Positions 54,750 to 63,915 of a DNA stretch of 64,000 nt are shown here, piece by piece. Positions within the stretch are counted from its first letter, which is position 1; every line of letters starts with the position of its first letter. The stretch is from assembly GCA_964527215.1 (NCBI GenBank), contig CAZGNZ010000021.1:5511-69510 (forward strand), written 5' to 3'. Below the pieces are notes generated by a model. It saw only the letters and a program-made list of their open reading frames with translations, did no database searches and was not told the origin of the DNA. Origin of the DNA: CAZGNZ01 sp964527215. Its GTDB lineage: Bacteria > Fidelibacterota > Marinisomatia > SCGC-AAA003-L08 > JACNLC01. The position numbers were made by a program, and so were the translations under genes.

Positions 54750-54912
54750 TAAAAAGTGTCTTCAAGAACATGATCATCCCTGAACAGGCCTGACAACTGC
54801 AGAAACGAGACATGTTTTGTGATGAGAAGGAAGACTGAAATATCCAATCTGAATTTATTGTCCGGGATGCCCTGATGCCGGTACCAATGCCTGAAATACG
54901 ATGGGATTAATA

Positions 54913-55995
54913 ATGATGCCAAAAAACTATTCCAGATTTCTGCTAATGACTGCCCTTATTGTATTTGCCGGGTTGACCAGACTGGGTGCAGAAAATCATT
55001 ATCTGGATTTAAGAGGAAACTGGCTGTTTGAGATCGGTGACAATCCCCGATGGTCGGATGCATTCCTGAATGATGAACACTGGGAGAAAATCAAGGTCCC
55101 GTCCAGCTGGGAAAATGAAGGTTTCCCAGGGTATGACGGCTATGCCTGGTACCGGCTGCATTTCTATCTGACAGAAGATACCCGCCCTCAAAATTACCGG
55201 CTGGAACTCGGAATGATCGATGATGTGGATGAAGTATATCTGAACGGCCAGCTGCTGGGGACTTCCGGAGGATTCCCGCCGCTATATGAGACCCACTATA
55301 ATCAATACCGCAATTATTTCGTACCGGTGACATTTCTGAATTTTGACCGTGAAAATGTACTGGCTGTCCGGGTCTTTGATGCAGAACAGGCCGGAGGACT
55401 GGTCAGCGGTCCGGTTCGGCTGTATCCGGCAAATCCGGAATTTTATCCTATTGCGGATTTATCCGGAGTCTGGAAGTTCAAAGCCGGAGATAACGCGGAA
55501 TACCGGAAGGAAACATATGATCACCAGGATTGGGATGAAATCATTGCACCGCTTGCCTGGGAAAACCAGGGATATGAAGAACTGGGCGGTTTTGCCTGGT
55601 ATCGGAAAACTTTTCAGCTGCCGGATCAGCCAGCTGACCGGCACTTCATTGTTGTGATTGGCACCATTGACGATATGGACCAGACCTATTTGAACGGTCA
55701 GCTTATCGGCAGTACCGGTATGATGAAAAACGATCCGGGTGAAATTGAAATCAATCAAATTGATTATGCTCGGCTGAGGGCCTATTATGTAGCCCCTGAA
55801 TCACTGAATTGGGGCGGCAGCAATGTTATTGCAGTAAGAGTGTATGACGGCCCGGAATGGGGTGGTATCGCCAGCGGTCCTCTGGGTATCATCTCCAGGG
55901 AAAATTTCCAGTACTGGGAAAAGCACGGTCGTCACAGTGATCAGATAGAAGTTGACAGCTTCAAGGATCTCCTGAAATTGATTTTTGGGTATTGA
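54913..55995 (+). CDS. Secreted protein with two galactose-binding-like (GH2 sugar-binding) domains, paralogue A
   Basis: Start at ATG 54913, preceded by GGGA; the ATG at 54901 is the alternative. After a signal peptide come two jelly-roll modules of about 160 residues. Each has GxW.FEIGDN/GVWKFKAGDN, a W..I.(V/A)P..WE.(E/Q)G segment, WYR/F.L, IDD(V/M)D..YLNG..(L/I)G(T/S), and N(V/I)(L/I)AVRV(F/Y)D with GG(L/I).SGP. This resembles the sugar-binding domain of family 2 glycosidases and sialate acetylesterases, but no catalytic domain is attached. Likely a secreted carbohydrate-binding protein. Paralogue B is at 59006. Confidence 0.78.
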   Translation: MMPKNYSRFLLMTALIVFAGLTRLGAENHYLDLRGNWLFEIGDNPRWSDAFLNDEHWEKIKVPSSWENEGFPGYDGYAWYRLHFYLTEDTRPQNYRLELGMIDDVDEVYLNGQLLGTSGGFPPLYETHYNQYRNYFVPVTFLNFDRENVLAVRVFDAEQAGGLVSGPVRLYPANPEFYPIADLSGVWKFKAGDNAEYRKETYDHQDWDEIIAPLAWENQGYEELGGFAWYRKTFQLPDQPADRHFIVVIGTIDDMDQTYLNGQLIGSTGMMKNDPGEIEINQIDYARLRAYYVAPESLNWGGSNVIAVRVYDGPEWGGIASGPLGIISRENFQYWEKHGRHSDQIEVDSFKDLLKLIFGY

Positions 55996-56033
55996 TACCC
56001 GGTCGTCCGCCGGCAGTGCACTTTGGGCTGTTG

Positions 56034-56182
56034 TTAATCCGCCTCCTGGCGGATAAGTGTAACTGGGTGCATTCCCCGCCGCTTGTTGAAAATCCGCCGT
56101 TTGGCGTGGCGGCGAAATAAAAAATGATTATATCACTAATGATACCCGTCCCTTCAGCTGACGGGCGGGGAAATTCATTGAT
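56034..56182. repeat. Intergenic palindromic elements (copy 2 and a second short element)
   Basis: The gap 55996-56325 has no gene. Bases 56034-56115 match 63792-63873 over about 82 bases with roughly ten differences. They contain the palindromes TCCGCCTCCTGGCGGA (56038-56053) and CCGCC/GGCGTGGCGG (56094 onward). A second element, CCCGTC...GACGGG plus CGGGGAAATTCATTGA (56145-56181), is like the one at 44703-44733. Confidence 0.8.
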
Positions 56183-56325
56183 AATGTTATCTTAATGAGG
56201 GTAATTACCTTGCCGGTGAAATAAAAATCGAAAGAAATTTCCGGTGGTCATTTTTGACGGAACAATCTATTATCGTACAAAACCATTGGGAATCCTTTTG
56301 ATTCATTGACTGTTGAATATCTGGT

Positions 56326-58197
56326 ATGGGTGAAAAACTTGAATCTCAGCTGAACCAACTCCAGCATGCGAAGGGGACTGATAAGGTTGATCTGCTGCTG
56401 GAGATCAGTAATCATTATCTTAATGAAGACCTCGATAAATGCCTGGATTACGCTCAACAGGCGAAGCAGGCTGCTGAGGAATCCGGGTATGAACTGCAGC
56501 TTGCCCACAGCAATCGCCTTATTGGTATCGCGAATATGTATCTGGGCAATGATTTTCAAACCATTCGTCATTTAAACAATGCCATTCAGCTTTTCAGCAA
56601 ACTTGGACATCGCCGTGATGAAGGGACGATGCTGAACATGCTTGCAGTGCATCATGCCTATCATGGTGAGTATGATCTGTCTCTGGAATTGAATCTGAAG
56701 AGCGTTGACATCTTGGAGTCACTTGAGGACCGCACGGACCTTATTGGCACATACAATAACTTTGGAATCCTTTACCGAAAAATGAATGATCTGGATAATG
56801 CCTATAAATATTACCGCAAGGCTCTTGATGTCATCAGGGAAACAGGGCAGGAATCCTTTCTGTCCAATACACTGGGCAACCTGGGAGTTGTCAGCACTCT
56901 TCAGGCGAAATATTCTGAGGCGGAACAATATCATACGCAGTCCCTGGGCCTGTCAATTCGAAACAATGATCTGAAAGGCATCGCTGAGGATCACGGCAAT
57001 CTGGGTGTTACCTACACCAGTTTAGGGGAGTTTGGCAAAGCAGAAGAACATCATCTGGAATCTCTGAGAATCCGGCAGCAGGTGAATGATCAACGCGGCA
57101 TTGCCGTCACGTATTCCAACCTGGGATCGATGTACGGGAAACAGGGCAATCTCCAGAAGGGTCTGGAAACACTTCATAAAGCACAGGTGATGATGGAAGA
57201 AATTGAAGACCGGCCGCAGCAGGCAGTCAATCTGCGGAAACTGTATGCGGTGTATCAGGAGAAAGGAGATTATAAGTCCGCCCTGGAAGCCTTCATCCGG
57301 GCCAGCAGGATTGAGAACGAGTTAATGGATGAAAACCGTGCCGCGCACCTGGCTGTGCTGGAGACGAGATACAAAACAGAGAAAAAAGAGCGGGAAGCTG
57401 AAATCTACCGACTGAAAACCGTTGAACTGGAAGAATTGGTGGTTCAGCGTACACAGGAGCTGAAGGAGAAGCATGAGCAGCTGCTGCATTCCAGCAGACT
57501 GGCTTCTCTGGGTGAAATGGCAACCGGAATTGTCCATGAGCTGTCCCAGCCGCTTGCTGTAATTTTTGCAGAGGCGGAGATGATTGGGCTTGAAGCAAGG
57601 AATGTGAAAAGTTTGGGCGGTGAAATATGCGGGCATGCCCGCGGTATAATAAAAAACGTTGAACGTGCTGCCGAACTGATAGACAATATGAAACATTTCT
57701 CCAGACGCGATATCGATATTAATCCCTCCACGGAGATTGTTGAAACCGTAGAAAAAACCATGGATTTTTTCCGGCGTCAGTTCCACATCCACAATATTGA
57801 TCTGCTGACAAAATTTGCATTGGAAAAGTTTATCGCGCCGGTACCTGCCCGGTATCTGGAGCAGATAACCGTCAATTTTCTGAACAATGCCCGATATGCG
57901 GTTGAGAAAAGAGCAGAAACCGCAACCGGTGAATACCGAAAACAGGTGACTGTAAAATTGTATCAGCCGGAAAAAAATACTCATGTTGTTTTTGAGATTA
58001 TTGATAATGGCACAGGAATGACCAAAACAGAACAGAAACAATGCACGGAACCGTTCTACACCACAAAACCGGCAGATTCAGGAACAGGTTTGGGACTCTC
58101 CATTGTAAAAGGTCTGATTTCAGAGTTTGACGGAAAACTGCAAGTTCAGAGCAAACGGGGATTCGGCACAACCATGAGAGTCCTGATTCCGGTATGA
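56326..58197 (+). CDS. Cytoplasmic TPR sensor histidine kinase (second copy)
   Basis: The 623-residue protein has about seven TPRs (for example LGNLGVVSTLQAKYSEAEQYH and YSNLGSMYGKQGNLQKGLETL) and a charged linker EKKEREAEIYRLKTVEL. The kinase core has GIVHELSQP with phospho-acceptor H404, then NFLNNARYAV, IDNGTGMT and GTGLGLSIV. It is paralogous to the kinase at 42409-44337 along its whole length but clearly diverged. No membrane segment is present. It sits between the two copies of the duplicated secreted-protein pair, so it may sense their function or control them. No ribosome site is obvious before the ATG. Confidence 0.92.
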   Translation: MGEKLESQLNQLQHAKGTDKVDLLLEISNHYLNEDLDKCLDYAQQAKQAAEESGYELQLAHSNRLIGIANMYLGNDFQTIRHLNNAIQLFSKLGHRRDEGTMLNMLAVHHAYHGEYDLSLELNLKSVDILESLEDRTDLIGTYNNFGILYRKMNDLDNAYKYYRKALDVIRETGQESFLSNTLGNLGVVSTLQAKYSEAEQYHTQSLGLSIRNNDLKGIAEDHGNLGVTYTSLGEFGKAEEHHLESLRIRQQVNDQRGIAVTYSNLGSMYGKQGNLQKGLETLHKAQVMMEEIEDRPQQAVNLRKLYAVYQEKGDYKSALEAFIRASRIENELMDENRAAHLAVLETRYKTEKKEREAEIYRLKTVELEELVVQRTQELKEKHEQLLHSSRLASLGEMATGIVHELSQPLAVIFAEAEMIGLEARNVKSLGGEICGHARGIIKNVERAAELIDNMKHFSRRDIDINPSTEIVETVEKTMDFFRRQFHIHNIDLLTKFALEKFIAPVPARYLEQITVNFLNNARYAVEKRAETATGEYRKQVTVKLYQPEKNTHVVFEIIDNGTGMTKTEQKQCTEPFYTTKPADSGTGLGLSIVKGLISEFDGKLQVQSKRGFGTTMRVLIPV

Positions 58198-58541
58198 TAA
58201 TTTTTATTGGATATCATTGTCAGTGATGCGGCATACCGCAGCAGCCGGAGAGTTAATCCTTTTCCTTGAATCCGCCTGCTGCAGACGGGCAGTTTCTCAC
58301 AACCGTTCCGTCTCTCATTAGCCTGCTTTTTATCACCCTTTTATTAATTTAACCGCTGTACTCCGTCCGGGCAGAGCATTGCCAACCCCCAATCATTCAT
58401 CATTAATCATTTTCCACCGTGACATTTTTTTACATCATTTGACCTCCCTGAAACAACCGGTGTCAGGTAATCACCCTAATATTAAACCAGCGACAGTTAC
58501 TGAAATTTTAATTACCGAGTTTAATAGAAAAAGGAGTTATC
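58198..58541 (+). other. Intergenic region upstream of duplicated secreted pair B
   Basis: These 344 bases have no gene. TCCGCCTGC...GACGGGC around 58265-58283 is a degenerate palindromic element. The right half is AT-rich, with the conserved block at 58420-58443. Confidence 0.5.
58420..58443 (+). promoter_or_regulatory. Conserved upstream block of duplicated unit B
   Basis: It matches 54228-54251 at 23 of 24 positions, while most of the surrounding intergenic sequence has diverged. That argues for selection on the block. AAACAACCG follows in both. Confidence 0.5.
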
Positions 58542-58961
58542 ATGAAACCGTATGCACTAATACTCACCATCTTCTGTATGGCTGTAACCGGAACAGCAAT
58601 GGATTCCCGCCCTGCGCTGTCATCTGAAGATATTCATAATGCAATTGTCAATTATGAGTATGGCCTTTTCAGTGAAAACATATCTGTTGTGAAATCCAGT
58701 ATGAAGAATGCGGTCCTGTTTCATGCACGTTACCCTGAACACGATTTTGGGAAAATCGCCCATCGTCTTGACTACCTGGTTGTCAGCGCTGATTCACCCG
58801 TGGTTCGTCACCAGGCCTATATCGCCTCGCTGTATTTCCGGAACCCCAACTGGATTACCGAAGCGGCTGTGCTGGAACTGGGGAGTTCAGCAATCGAACC
58901 AAGTTCCTTCTTCAAAGAACTGTATATAGAGCTTGAAACCCGACTGTTTGCCGGCAAGTAG
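58542..58961 (+). CDS. Small secreted protein of unknown family, paralogue B
   Basis: The 139-residue protein begins after GGAGTTATC and has a signal peptide (about 1-20). It shares the core YEYGLFSEN, SSMKNAVLFHAR, IAHRLDYLVV and VRHQAYIASLYF with the protein at 54330; both have the same length. Conservation is strongest in the central helices and absent in the signal peptide. The function is unknown. The jelly-roll protein gene follows 44 bases later. Confidence 0.76.
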   Translation: MKPYALILTIFCMAVTGTAMDSRPALSSEDIHNAIVNYEYGLFSENISVVKSSMKNAVLFHARYPEHDFGKIAHRLDYLVVSADSPVVRHQAYIASLYFRNPNWITEAAVLELGSSAIEPSSFFKELYIELETRLFAGK

Positions 58962-59005
58962 ACATCTTTTTGCAGAATCATCCGACAAGAGACAAAGGAG
59001 GAAAT

Positions 59006-60067
59006 ATGATCAGGATTATTAAAACCGGACTGCTGATTTGCTGTATCGCACAAGCAGCATTGCTTTCCGCCGGTTCATTCGAATCCGGCTGGGCACTGGA
59101 ACTTAAAGGAAAGTGGCTGATGGAGATTGGAGATAATTCCGGCTGGGCTGATCCGGAATGGAACGATGAACACTGGCGGGAAATCAGCGTGCCCGGCAGC
59201 TGGGAGGATCAGGGATTTCCGGATTATGACGGATATGCCTGGATACGGTTTCATTTCCGTTTGGGTGAAACGGTTGAACCGCAGGATTTTGCCCTGGAAC
59301 TGGGAAGAATCGATGATGTGGATGAAACCTATATTAACGGCACTCGGCTGGGCAGCTCCGGCGGTTTCCCTCCAAACTATCAGACCCATTACTATCAGCC
59401 CCGACGCTATTATCTGCCCTCCGAACTCCTGAAGTACGATGAAATGAACGTGCTGGCAATCCGAATATATGATCACGAAGGTGCCGGTGGGCTTATGGAC
59501 GGACCGGTTCAGCTGATCCCTGCGCATCCCAATCTGGATCCATCGCTGAATCTGACCGGCGTCTGGCAGTTTTTTCCAGGCGACAACAGCAGCATGAAAG
59601 AGCGGATTCCTGAACTGGATATTCAGTCCGAGATTCTGGCTCCCCTGGCCTGGGAATGCCAGGGTTTTGGGGGGCTGGGCGGAATTGCCTGGTACCGTAA
59701 AGAATTTTTCCTGCCTGAAAATCCTGCCCGGCAAAAACTGCTGCTCGTTATCGGCAGTATTGATGACAAGGATCAGACCTTTATAAACGGACAGATGATC
59801 GGTCAGACCGGACATTTTACCGATAACATCAGCAGCATGGAAGTGAACGGTTTTGATTATGCCCAGCTTAGGATTTATTCCATCCCGTCTGATTTGCTGA
59901 ACTGGGGCGGGCAGAATGTAATTGCCGTTCGAGTGTACGACGGTCCCGAATGGGGCGGAATCACCACTGGTCCGATCTGTATTGCATCCAGCACTGAAGT
60001 CCAGAACTGGCTGAAAAAGGAGTATCCCGGACATCTGGAAACCTTACTTTTGGGAAAATTGAACTGA
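59006..60067 (+). CDS. Secreted protein with two galactose-binding-like (GH2 sugar-binding) domains, paralogue B
   Basis: I chose ATG 59006 because AGGAGG lies just upstream; the frame extends to 58970 without support. The 353-residue protein has a signal peptide and two jelly-roll modules with the same landmarks as paralogue A: GKWLMEIGDN, GYAWIRFHF, RIDDVDETYING, then GVWQFFPGDN, GIAWYRKEFF, SIDDKDQTFING and NVIAVRVYDGPEWGG. No catalytic domain is seen. It probably binds carbohydrate outside the cytoplasm. The unit (small protein plus this protein) duplicates the one at 54330-55995. Confidence 0.8.
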   Translation: MIRIIKTGLLICCIAQAALLSAGSFESGWALELKGKWLMEIGDNSGWADPEWNDEHWREISVPGSWEDQGFPDYDGYAWIRFHFRLGETVEPQDFALELGRIDDVDETYINGTRLGSSGGFPPNYQTHYYQPRRYYLPSELLKYDEMNVLAIRIYDHEGAGGLMDGPVQLIPAHPNLDPSLNLTGVWQFFPGDNSSMKERIPELDIQSEILAPLAWECQGFGGLGGIAWYRKEFFLPENPARQKLLLVIGSIDDKDQTFINGQMIGQTGHFTDNISSMEVNGFDYAQLRIYSIPSDLLNWGGQNVIAVRVYDGPEWGGITTGPICIASSTEVQNWLKKEYPGHLETLLLGKLN

Positions 60068-60218
60068 GCTGATACTCAGAAACACGGAATAATACTCGTC
60101 TCTTGTTTGGGTAATCCAAAGGCTCGCGTCCCGGTTTTCGGGACGCGGCCTGTTCTGAATCCCCTGATTGCAGGTTCCTGCCCGGTAATTCACTCAAAGA
60201 ATCGGTAAATTTCACCCT

Positions 60219-63200
60219 ATGAAGCACTCTCCATTCTCTTATTTTGCACTTTCTGTTCTGCTGCTCTCAATGGTCTGGACGCAGGATTATCCCATTCGAA
60301 TTAATGAAATCCAAGCCGTGAATTCCAGTACACTGCACTGTGCGGAGACTGATGATTATCCGGACTGGTTCGAGCTGTTCAACAGCGGATCAGAACCGGT
60401 TGATATTGGCGGCTGGTATGTTACCGACGATCCCGATGAACCATTGAAATACCAGATTCCGGGATCGCTCGTCATTCAGCCGGGACAGTATACTGTCATG
60501 TGGGCAGATGGGCTTGGGACCGGCAATCATGTCGGTTTCCGGCTTTCAAGCGAGGGGGAATATCTGGGACTGTTCCAGACAACCGGGGACTTTCATGACG
60601 GAGTGGAATTCCCGTTTTTAATGCCGGATATTTCTTATGGCCGGCATTCGGAAAATACGGCTGAGTGGGGATATTTTGAATCACCAACACCGGAAGCCGG
60701 CAATACCGGTATCATGTATTCAGGTATTGCCCTGACTCCGGAACCTGAATATACCGGAGGGTTTTACTCGGAATCGGTTGTTGTGACATTTCCTGATCTC
60801 CCCGGTGATTTTGTAACGGTTTTCAGTGCGGACGGTTCTGAGCCGAACACAGGTCATCCCATGTTTTCCGGCAGTCTGACGCTCACTGAAACCACCGTTC
60901 TGCGCTTCCGCAGCTTTGCCCCGGGAATGCTGCCGGGACCAGTCATCACTGAAACGTATCTGATCAATGAAGATGTCCATCTGCCGGTGGTATCATTGGC
61001 AACGGATCCGGATAACTTTTTTGATAATGAAATCGGAATTTATGTCACTGGAACCAACGGCATCACCGGATACTGCACCTCGATCCCTATGAATCTGAAT
61101 CAGGACTGGGAGCGTCCGGTGAATGTTGAATTTCTGCACCCAGATGAAGGAACACTGCTCAACCAGGGTGCAGGGGTGAAGATCTTCGGTGGCTGTTCCC
61201 GAACCCGCTATCCCCAGAAATCACTGGCACTGTATGCCCGCGGGGAATATGGTGCATCCTCCTTTGACTGCCGCCTTTTTGAAAACCGACCGATTGATGA
61301 ATACCAATCCTTCATCCTCCGCAGCTCTGCAGATGATCAGCCTTTCACCATGTTCCGGGATGCCGCAGCCCAGTCCCTGTTGTTTGAAGCAGTGGATGTG
61401 GATGTTCAGGCATACCGGCCGGTGGCTGTATTTCTGAACGGAGAATACTGGGGAATTCATAATCTGCGAGAAAAACTGAACGAACATTATCCCGCCGGAA
61501 ATTTCGATCTGGATGCCGGAAATATCGACATCCTGCGCCGCAATCCAACCAATTCCTGGGATATCGTCGCCGGCAGTGCGGACCATTATAATGCCATGAT
61601 GGATTTCGTCAGCAGCAGCGATTTATCGCTTCAGGCAAGTTACGATTACGTGAAAACCCAAATGGATACGGATGAATACATCAATTATCAGTCCGTGATG
61701 ATCTATCTGGGCATGCAGGACTGGCCGGGCAACAATATCAAATTCTGGCGGGCACAGGATCCCCCCCATGACCGCTGGCGGTGGATGACATACGATATGG
61801 ACTGGACGCTCATGTACCCGGATACCAATGATGTGATTCTGGCCACCGATCCCGACTGCGGTTGCTCCTGGCCCAATCCGCCATGGTCCACGCTCCTCTT
61901 CCGCAGTCTGCTGGAAAACAATGAATTCCGTGACCGGTTCATTCAGCGCTATGCATTCCTCTCGACGAAACTGTTCGCACCGGAGCGCGTGATCACCGTA
62001 ATTGACAGTCTGCAGGAGCAGATTGCACCTGAGATTCCCCGCCATATCGAGCGCTGGGGAGGACAGACTTTCAGCAACGGGGAATCCTGGATGAGCCCCA
62101 CATTCAATTCACTGGAGCAGTGGGAAAACAATGTTCAGGTGATGCGGGATTTCGCGGTCGAGAGATCAGCCTGGTCCCAGGCCCACATTATCAATTATTT
62201 CGGTCTCGGCGGGCTGTGCGATCTGTCCATCGCCGGTTCTGAAGGCGGCCGGCTTTTCTGGGAAGATCTGGAGATACCCGGCGGCCAGTTCTCTGGGTTC
62301 TGTTTTCAGAACGCCGCATTGAATCTGGCAGCAGAAGCGGTACCGGGATTTCAGTTTGAACACTTTGAAGTGACGGGAGCCGTCAGTCAGAACCAGCTGC
62401 TGGTTGATGACGGCGCGGTGTGGCACTTTCTCGATACCGGCACTGCACTGGGAACCAACTGGGCGGAGTATGATCCAGATCATCTCAATTGGCAGCAGGG
62501 CCCAGCGCAGCTAGGATACGGGGACGGTGATGAAACCACCGTGGTGAGTTATGGCCCGGACAGCAATAACAAATATCCCACCACCTACTTCAAGCATCAT
62601 TTCAATGTATCTGATCCGGAAAATATCAGCAGCCTGCTGCTGGAACTGGTGCGCGATGACGGGGCAGTTGTCTATCTGAACGGTTCAGAAGTCTGGCGAG
62701 TCAATCTGCCGGACGGCCCCGTAACCTATGCAACCTGGGCACTGGATTATGTGGCCGGGGAGGACGAGGATGTTTTCTTTCCTTCAAGTATTGATCCGGA
62801 TTTCCTGATCGAAGGCGAAAACACCCTTGCAGTGGAAATTCATCAGTCAAGCGGCGGAAGCTCCGATATCAGTTTTGATCTGAGGTTGACTGCAATGATT
62901 TCCGCAGTTGATGAAACCATCACCGTGGGAAACCCGCATCTGCAGATTACTCCCGGTGCCAATCTGGAAATCACGGCAGTGTTTGAACCGGTGACAGTGC
63001 CGCCGGAAGTCTCGATAACCATCAATGAAATTAACTATCACTCCAATGATGATTTCCCGGTTTGTGACTGGATTGAACTGACCAATTCGGGTGATGCATC
63101 CGTTAATCTGATCAACTGGCATTTTCTGGATTCAGCAGATGATCATGATTTTGTTGTTCCCGCCGACTGTCTGCTGGAACCGGGAGAATTTATGGTCCTG

Positions 63201-63674
63201 TGCCAAAACCTGAGCGAATTCGAGTCCCACTTCCCCGAGGTGGAAAACATACTCGGCAGTTTTGAATTCGGCCTCAGCGGAAATGGTGAATTGATCCGGC
63301 TGCTGAATCCGGACGGTGCGGTCGTGGATTCCGTCCGGTATGATGATGGGCCGCCCTGGCCTGCAGAAGCCGACGGCAGCGGTCCAACCCTGGAGCTGAT
63401 GAACCCGGCCTGGGACAACGGTCTGCCCGGCAGCTGGCAGTCTTCAAACGGCAACGGAACACCGGGATCGGTAAATTCCGTGTTTATGAGCAACCCAATT
63501 GGCGATCTGGACAGCAGCGGAAATCTGGATGTCATTGATCTTGTCATACTGGTGGGTTTTATTCTGGAAGAGGAAACGCCTGAACCCTGGCAAATCCTGC
63601 TGGCGGATGCCGTTCCCGACGGATCCCTGGATGTGCTGGATCTGGTGGCATTGGTGGGAATCATTCTGGAATAG
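60219..63674 (+). CDS. Secreted CotH-kinase/lamin-tail/dockerin protein
   Basis: The 1151-residue protein has a signal peptide (about 1-22), a lamin-tail domain (25-165; INEIQAVNSS, DWFELFNSG, ISYGRH), a chitobiase-like C-terminal Ig domain (about 180-245), and a CotH protein-kinase-like domain (about 265-600). CotH landmarks are GVKIFGGCSR with PQKSL, ILRSSADD, FRDAAAQ, GIHNLREK and TYDMDWTL. Next come a galactose-binding-like domain (about 730-890), a second lamin-tail domain (930-1070), and two dockerin-type loops (about 1094-1151). CotH domains phosphorylate secreted proteins. There is no YPNP sorting tail. The start has no clear ribosome site. Confidence 0.88.
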   Translation: MKHSPFSYFALSVLLLSMVWTQDYPIRINEIQAVNSSTLHCAETDDYPDWFELFNSGSEPVDIGGWYVTDDPDEPLKYQIPGSLVIQPGQYTVMWADGLGTGNHVGFRLSSEGEYLGLFQTTGDFHDGVEFPFLMPDISYGRHSENTAEWGYFESPTPEAGNTGIMYSGIALTPEPEYTGGFYSESVVVTFPDLPGDFVTVFSADGSEPNTGHPMFSGSLTLTETTVLRFRSFAPGMLPGPVITETYLINEDVHLPVVSLATDPDNFFDNEIGIYVTGTNGITGYCTSIPMNLNQDWERPVNVEFLHPDEGTLLNQGAGVKIFGGCSRTRYPQKSLALYARGEYGASSFDCRLFENRPIDEYQSFILRSSADDQPFTMFRDAAAQSLLFEAVDVDVQAYRPVAVFLNGEYWGIHNLREKLNEHYPAGNFDLDAGNIDILRRNPTNSWDIVAGSADHYNAMMDFVSSSDLSLQASYDYVKTQMDTDEYINYQSVMIYLGMQDWPGNNIKFWRAQDPPHDRWRWMTYDMDWTLMYPDTNDVILATDPDCGCSWPNPPWSTLLFRSLLENNEFRDRFIQRYAFLSTKLFAPERVITVIDSLQEQIAPEIPRHIERWGGQTFSNGESWMSPTFNSLEQWENNVQVMRDFAVERSAWSQAHIINYFGLGGLCDLSIAGSEGGRLFWEDLEIPGGQFSGFCFQNAALNLAAEAVPGFQFEHFEVTGAVSQNQLLVDDGAVWHFLDTGTALGTNWAEYDPDHLNWQQGPAQLGYGDGDETTVVSYGPDSNNKYPTTYFKHHFNVSDPENISSLLLELVRDDGAVVYLNGSEVWRVNLPDGPVTYATWALDYVAGEDEDVFFPSSIDPDFLIEGENTLAVEIHQSSGGSSDISFDLRLTAMISAVDETITVGNPHLQITPGANLEITAVFEPVTVPPEVSITINEINYHSNDDFPVCDWIELTNSGDASVNLINWHFLDSADDHDFVVPADCLLEPGEFMVLCQNLSEFESHFPEVENILGSFEFGLSGNGELIRLLNPDGAVVDSVRYDDGPPWPAEADGSGPTLELMNPAWDNGLPGSWQSSNGNGTPGSVNSVFMSNPIGDLDSSGNLDVIDLVILVGFILEEETPEPWQILLADAVPDGSLDVLDLVALVGIILE

Positions 63675-63769
63675 TGCATCAAACATCCCGGCAAAGCTGA
63701 CCGGATTGCACATTTCCGGTTCCGATCATCCAGATGAATGATTCACCATTCCTAATACCCATCTTCATC

Positions 63770-63873
63770 GAACCCGCCAGTTGGCGGGTTTTTAATCCGT
63801 CTCCTGACGGACAAGTGTAACAAAGTGCATTCCCCACCGCTTGTTGAAAATCCGCCATTTGGCGTGGCGGCGA
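63770..63873. repeat. Intergenic palindromic element (copy 3)
   Basis: Successive palindromes CCCGCCAGTTGGCGGG (63773-63788) and TCCGTCTCCTGACGGA (63795-63810), and a CCGCC/GGCGTGGCGG structure (63852 onward), lie in a stretch that matches 56034-56115. The segment GCATTCCCC-CCGCTTGTTGAA between palindromes is kept in both copies. Confidence 0.8.
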
Positions 63874-63915
63874 GTTTCATTCTTAACCCGAATATTTCAC
63901 GAGAAATCTATTCCG

